NCBI RefSeq assembly: GCF_051131155.1
Contig: NZ_CP159508.1
Span: forward strand, 3,410,001 to 3,474,000
Direction of reading: 5' to 3'
Source: Pseudanabaena minima
GTDB taxonomy: Bacteria; Cyanobacteriota; Cyanobacteriia; Pseudanabaenales; Pseudanabaenaceae
DNA: 64,000 nt
Shown: positions 60,390-64,000 of the stretch, one piece after another
Position numbering within the stretch: the stretch's first letter is position 1
Layout: every line of letters starts with the position of its first letter
Position numbers and translations under genes: made by a program
Notes under the pieces: generated by a model
The model's input: only the letters and a program-made list of their open reading frames with translations
What the model was told of the DNA's origin: nothing
The model's database searches: none

Positions 60390-60553
60390 CTGATGTTACG
60401 TGGAAAGAATTCTTGCGATGGCGTAAGTCTAGGGCTGGCACGGGGGCACAGCCCCTACAAGATCTAAAATTTACAGGTAGGGGCAATCCCCCCGTGGTTG
60501 CCCTGTTATGCTAGCAGCAAGAGGTTCATTATCTGAGTTCCACGTAACAACAG
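60390..60553. mobile_element. MITE-like element, family 1, copy B
   Basis: 164 bp with ends CTGATGTTACGTGGAA (60390-60405) and TTCCACGTAACAACAG (60538-60553), one mismatch. Orientation as in copy C. Its flanks (TTAATA / TTATTA) are similar but not identical. It sits 13 bases after the lptC stop codon. Confidence 0.82.
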
Positions 60554-60560
60554 TTATTAC

Positions 60561-60603
60561 CAAAAAGAGAAAGGCAGCGCTTCGCGCCGCCTTTCTCTTT
60601 TTG
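60561..60603. terminator. bidirectional hairpin between lptC and the aldolase gene
   Basis: 20-bp arms with one mismatch (60561-60580 / 60584-60603, loop TTC), A5/T5 outside, between convergent genes. Confidence 0.85.
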
Positions 60604-60606
60604 ATA

Positions 60607-62580
60607 TTAGATTACGCGATCATTACCGCCATCAATGGGAACTTGAGCCGCAGTCGTACAGGCAAACAATGCACCGCACATCTCGGCGGCAAGTTCGGCA
60701 ACATGGCGACTCGTCACTTCCACTTTCAGCAGATTATTGGTTTTATATTCCTCAATCGTTAAGCCGTAATGCTTGGCGCGAGAAGTTAATACTTCCTCTG
60801 TCCAGATGCCCGTATCAAAGACTGCATTAGGATGCAAAGTGTTGATGCGAATGCGATCGCTACTCCACTCTAGAGCCGCAACGCGCATTAATTGAGTGAG
60901 CGCCGCCTTGGATGCAGAATATGCCGCCGCCGCAGGGCCAGGGGCAGGGACATTTTTGGAACCGATCGCCACAACGCGACCACCATTAGGCGCAAGTTTC
61001 AGCAATGGATAAGCTTCACGCATGAGGACTAGATTTGCTTCAAGATTGATCTGCATTACCTTTTGCCATGTGGCAGTATCCAGATTTTCGATGCGACAAC
61101 CAGAGGGGAAAATCCCTGCATTGAGAATGAGAATATCTAGACCGCCAAAGGCTTTGACAGCTTGATCAAGGGAATTAGCGATCGCACCTTCATCACTGAC
61201 ATCGCAAGTAATGCCCACAAAATCGGGGCGATCATGAAGTTTTTCAATGGCGGGATTAATATCTAAGCCCACAACTGCCGCACCACGCTTTAATAGTGAA
61301 TCTACGCAAGCTTTACCAATGCCTGAAGCTGCTCCTGTGACTAAGGCAATTTCGCCTGTAAAAGCAGGAGAGGAACCACCTTTTTTGAGTTTTGCTTGTT
61401 CCAATTCCCAATATTCCACCGCAAAGATATCGCTAGCGTGTAATGCTTGATAGCCACCCAAAAGTTGCGATCGCTGGATGATTTCCATTGTATGTTCATA
61501 GATATCCGCGACAATCTTGGCATCCTTTGCGGATTTACCAACAGTCACTAGCCCTAACTGGCGATCGAGAATCACGCGAGGTGCAGGATCGAGAATCGTT
61601 ACTGGTTGGGCTGATTTAGGAGCTTCTTCGGCAAAATAAGCGCGATAGGATTCCGCATAAGCTTTTACATCTCTGCCGACTAGGGGCAAGCGCTTCGTGC
61701 GAATCACATGATCGGGAGTCGCGCAACCCTGTTGAGAAATGATGTTGACATCTCCTCTTTGAGAAAAGGCTAGACTCTTCTCATCGGTATGGGAACTGAT
61801 AACTACGGGAAACCCTGCGACTTGAGAAACTTCAGTGCGTAGTTTGGCAATCTCTAATCTCTGCTCACTTTCCCTAATCAGAGAAGCTGGTGGTGAAATT
61901 TCCCAAGCATAATGTTTTTTGAGATAAGCCTCTGCGCGATCAACTAACGCAATCATTCTCTCGTAGGAATCCTGTGCAGTTTCGCCAAAGGAGAAAATAC
62001 CGTGATTCATTAAGACCATACCAATCGTGCGATCGCTTTTCTCCGCCGCAAATTTCTCAGCACAGACTCGCGCTAGGTCAAACCCCGGCATCACATAGGG
62101 AATGATCACCACATCATCGCCATAGATCTCTTGAATACGTTCCCATCCATTCGCGGTATTGGTTACCGAAATGACGGCATCGGCATGGGTATGATCGACA
62201 AATTTATAAGGCAAACTCGCATGGAGAATTGTTTCTACTGATGGCGCAGGCGCACTTGCCTTAGTCATTTGCGTCTTCAGTTCATTCACCATTTGCGAAT
62301 CAGAGAGAACCTGTAACTTCGCTAATTTCAATAAATGTGCCATCCGTACAGGGGCAAAACCTGCTTCAGCGATGGTTTCTAAATCCCAACCACTTCCTTT
62401 AACATAAAGAATCTCTTCTTCTTCGCCAACAATATTCTTTTCACGGATTTTGACGGAAGTATTGCCCCCACCATGTAAAACTAGTGATGGATCGCGCCCC
62501 AATAACCTTGATGTATATACCCTTAAGCCTAAATCGGTTTTATATTCAGCAGCTTCGCGATCGCTCCACAAACTTTTCAT
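60607..62580 (-). CDS. bifunctional class II aldolase / short-chain dehydrogenase
   Basis: 657 aa. N-terminal class II aldolase/adducin domain (~1-250: 'RDPSLVLHGGGNTSVK', zinc site 'VDHTHADAV', 'MNHGIFSFG'), a linker, and a C-terminal SDR domain (~410-657: 'ALVTGAASGIGKA', 'ILNAGIFPSG', catalytic 'YSASKAAL', C-terminal 'VPIDGGNDRVI'). Related to the bifunctional rhamnulose-1-phosphate aldolase/lactaldehyde dehydrogenase fusion, which splits a sugar phosphate and oxidises the aldehyde. The substrate here is not proven. Confidence 0.9.
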   Translation of the reverse strand: MKSLWSDREAAEYKTDLGLRVYTSRLLGRDPSLVLHGGGNTSVKIREKNIVGEEEEILYVKGSGWDLETIAEAGFAPVRMAHLLKLAKLQVLSDSQMVNELKTQMTKASAPAPSVETILHASLPYKFVDHTHADAVISVTNTANGWERIQEIYGDDVVIIPYVMPGFDLARVCAEKFAAEKSDRTIGMVLMNHGIFSFGETAQDSYERMIALVDRAEAYLKKHYAWEISPPASLIRESEQRLEIAKLRTEVSQVAGFPVVISSHTDEKSLAFSQRGDVNIISQQGCATPDHVIRTKRLPLVGRDVKAYAESYRAYFAEEAPKSAQPVTILDPAPRVILDRQLGLVTVGKSAKDAKIVADIYEHTMEIIQRSQLLGGYQALHASDIFAVEYWELEQAKLKKGGSSPAFTGEIALVTGAASGIGKACVDSLLKRGAAVVGLDINPAIEKLHDRPDFVGITCDVSDEGAIANSLDQAVKAFGGLDILILNAGIFPSGCRIENLDTATWQKVMQINLEANLVLMREAYPLLKLAPNGGRVVAIGSKNVPAPGPAAAAYSASKAALTQLMRVAALEWSSDRIRINTLHPNAVFDTGIWTEEVLTSRAKHYGLTIEEYKTNNLLKVEVTSRHVAELAAEMCGALFACTTAAQVPIDGGNDRVI

Positions 62581-62627
62581 TTTTTGAAATTCCTAAATAA
62601 TTTTTCAATAAAATACAAAGATAAAAT

Positions 62628-63044
62628 TCATACTGTCCAATCTTCAATCATTAGATTCGGTATCTTTTCAAAGTCTCGTCGGTTTCTGGTCAAAAGGATA
62701 CCGTTATAGGCAATCACTATTGAAGCTATACGCATATCCTGTGTACCAACACGAATACGTTGAGCTTTTAATGATTGATAAATTTCACGGGCTTTAGCAT
62801 TGTATTGCAAGACATCAAAATCTGACAGCATTAAAATTGTATCTGAGAGAAGTCGATAAGCCGCAGATTGATTTTCTCCATCTTTTATTTCAGAAATCTG
62901 AGCTAGACGACCTCTTAATTGTTCCTCAACATTGATAACAGTCGTATGTAGCTGTATTTGAGTTGCTTCAAGTTTCGCAATTAGATATGGGTTAGCACGT
63001 CCATAAAGACTAAGGTGATCTGTGTCAAAAATATATTTTTTCAT
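62628..63044 (-). CDS. PIN-domain toxin (VapC-like)
   Basis: 138 aa. PIN nuclease with acidic residues in order: Asp7/Asp9 ('YIFDTDHLSLYGR'), Glu in 'INVEEQLRGRL', Asp in 'GTQDMRIASI' and 'RNRRDFEKIP'. Predicted Mg-dependent RNase. Its ATG overlaps the antitoxin stop by one base (TGATG), the usual coupling. All metal ligands are retained, so it should be active, unlike the remnant at 25566. Confidence 0.88.
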   Translation of the reverse strand: MKKYIFDTDHLSLYGRANPYLIAKLEATQIQLHTTVINVEEQLRGRLAQISEIKDGENQSAAYRLLSDTILMLSDFDVLQYNAKAREIYQSLKAQRIRVGTQDMRIASIVIAYNGILLTRNRRDFEKIPNLMIEDWTV

Positions 63045-63352
63045 CAGATATCTACTTCTAGATTCGCTGCTTCACGGATACGTGTCAATTTCTCCATGAA
63101 ATCATCAAAGCTATAATCATTAGCCAGTATTCCTGCATACTTCCTTTTAGGAATAGGATGATAAGACTCAATATTTGAGTTTACTTCTACACTTACAAAT
63201 TTACCCCTAGCTAGTTGAGTTTCTAGAGCCAACTTAGCCTTGGAAATTGCTTCTTCCTCGGTTTTGCCCTCAGTTGTTACGCTCGACATACCCACAACTG
63301 AAGCTACAAAGCTTTGTTGAGACTGACTTTGGACAAAAATTTGATATTGCAT
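63044..63352 (-). CDS. antitoxin of the PIN toxin, HicB-like fold
   Basis: 102 aa. The N-terminal half has a HicB-like pattern ('YQIFVQSQSQQSFVASVVGMSSVTTEGKTEEEAISKAKLALETQL'). The C-terminal part ('YAGILANDYSFDDFMEKLTRIREAANLEVDI') should bind the toxin. It precedes and overlaps the PIN gene. The usual partner of HicB is HicA, so the PIN pairing is of note. Presumably represses its own operon. Confidence 0.8.
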   Translation of the reverse strand: MQYQIFVQSQSQQSFVASVVGMSSVTTEGKTEEEAISKAKLALETQLARGKFVSVEVNSNIESYHPIPKRKYAGILANDYSFDDFMEKLTRIREAANLEVDI

Positions 63353-63402
63353 AACGGTACGCTTTTTGACACTTTCAACTATTCTAGTTGATTGATTAAT
63401 TG

Positions 63403-63428
63403 AATAAGGTGGGCAATGCCCACCCTAC
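63403..63428. repeat. GGTGGGCAATGCCCACC dispersed repeat
   Basis: AATAAGGTGGGCAATGCCCACCCTAC, also found with one change at 55674-55699. Hairpin between ridA and the toxin-antitoxin genes. Confidence 0.7.
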
Positions 63429-63439
63429 TGTTAGGATCG

Positions 63440-63832
63440 TTAGATGGCGACAATGCACTCAATTTCGACAAGGGCATCGAGGGGCAGTCGAGCAACTTGA
63501 ACCGTAGAACGGGCAGGGAATGGAGCTAGAAAATACTTACCGTAGATCGCATTTACTTTGGGGAAATCTGCCATATCTGCAAGAAACACAGTGGTTTTAA
63601 TCACGTTGGTGATATCTGCGCCTGCTTCAGCGAGAACGGCTTGAATATTTTTGATTACCTGTTCGGCTTGTTCTTCAACTGTGTTAGCAACGATTTTGCC
63701 AACGGCAGGATCGATCGCAATTTGTCCTGCCATGAAAATTAATTTGCTAGTTGCCGAAACAGCGATCGCTTGGTTATAGGGACCAACGGGTTCAGGAGCA
63801 TTGGCGCTACGGATTACTTCTTTTTGACTCAT
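63440..63832 (-). CDS. ridA: RidA family reactive intermediate deaminase
   Basis: 130 aa from ATG 63832 ('MSQKEVIRSANAPEPVGPYNQA'); the longer open frame adds 21 non-conserved residues. Hydrolyses reactive enamine/imine intermediates made by PLP enzymes such as threonine dehydratase. Conserved 'PVGPYNQAI', 'GQIAIDP', 'NIQAVLAEAGAD', the Arg in 'FPARSTVQVARLPLDALVEIECIV' and its terminal Glu are present. Trimeric cytosolic protein. Monocistronic. Confidence 0.95.
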   Translation of the reverse strand: MSQKEVIRSANAPEPVGPYNQAIAVSATSKLIFMAGQIAIDPAVGKIVANTVEEQAEQVIKNIQAVLAEAGADITNVIKTTVFLADMADFPKVNAIYGKYFLAPFPARSTVQVARLPLDALVEIECIVAI

Positions 63833-64000
63833 GCTTGATATTTTTTCAATAGATCCAAGGCTAAGTATAAAATCTTTTGGCGATCGCCTTATCAACTCAC
63901 TAAATTATGCGCGGTAAGCGTTGCTGTCTGGTGGGTTGGTTGTCGCTTTTTTCGATACGTGGATAACTTAGATATTTTATTTTGATGCATGAGCGATTTG

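Overview
The window reads as a chromosomal segment of a filamentous or unicellular cyanobacterium of the Pseudanabaena kind. Evidence: the HIP1 octamer GCGATCGC is very frequent; there are oxygenic-photosynthesis genes (ycf48, rubA, por, an acsF-type cyclase, a heme oxygenase); and there are typical cyanobacterial families (XisH/XisI, Uma2, WD40-kinase, CHAT-TPR, STAND-TPR, heptanucleotide repeats). The genus is an inference. I saw no rRNA, tRNA, prophage, CRISPR array or intact transposase gene.

Layout. 1-3.3 kb: pyruvate kinase, then ycf48 and rubA (PSII assembly), all on the minus strand. 3.4-5.9 kb: a small DUF6888/DUF6887-like pair (second gene frame-broken) and a two-gene AAA ATPase/DUF4276 cassette that resembles OLD/PARIS-type defence modules. 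6.0-8.3 kb: membrane protein plus an orphan ZnuB/MntB-type permease and a low-complexity protein. 8.6-14.8 kb: a Nit1C (nitrilase) cluster, nitH then nitBCDEF, with two perfect NtcA promoters (GTA-N8-TAC, 23 bases, TAN3T). 15.0-21.5 kb: plsY, an aminotransferase, a LuxR/MAPEG divergent pair, pheT, Uma2. 21.7-25.6 kb: a STAND NTPase with ten TPR units and a decayed VapC-type toxin/antitoxin pair. 25.8-30.6 kb: a minus-strand low-oxygen tetrapyrrole operon, ho2 - hemN - NrdG-like radical SAM - hemerythrin - chlAII/acsF, whose last gene is split by a 102-bp inverted-repeat element with a target duplication. 30.8-37 kb: xisH-xisI, a two-gene ABC importer, a GT2-GtrA fusion and pgsA. 37-51 kb: a WD40 pseudokinase, degenerate hydrolase, TPR proteins, wecB, a NrtA/CmpA-like lipoprotein, two YbjN proteins and a 13-unit TPR-CHAT protease. 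51-64 kb: por, topA, a lumenal/periplasmic thioredoxin, GT4, a proteobacterial-type phosphoribulokinase, dus, lptC, an aldolase/SDR fusion, a PIN/HicB-like toxin-antitoxin pair and ridA.

Two features cut across the genes. First, at least three families of small inverted-repeat elements are present: a ~165-bp family in four copies with 16-bp ends and (in two copies) perfect 7-bp target duplications; a G-rich ~77-bp family in three copies; and the single 102-bp element inside chlAII. Second, most intergenic gaps hold a long, nearly perfect palindrome (stems of 15-30 bp, three- to five-base loops such as TTC/GAA/GAT). Many sit at gene ends and can act as terminators, but several lie between divergent genes where a terminator has no obvious use, and one pair shows compensatory changes in both arms.
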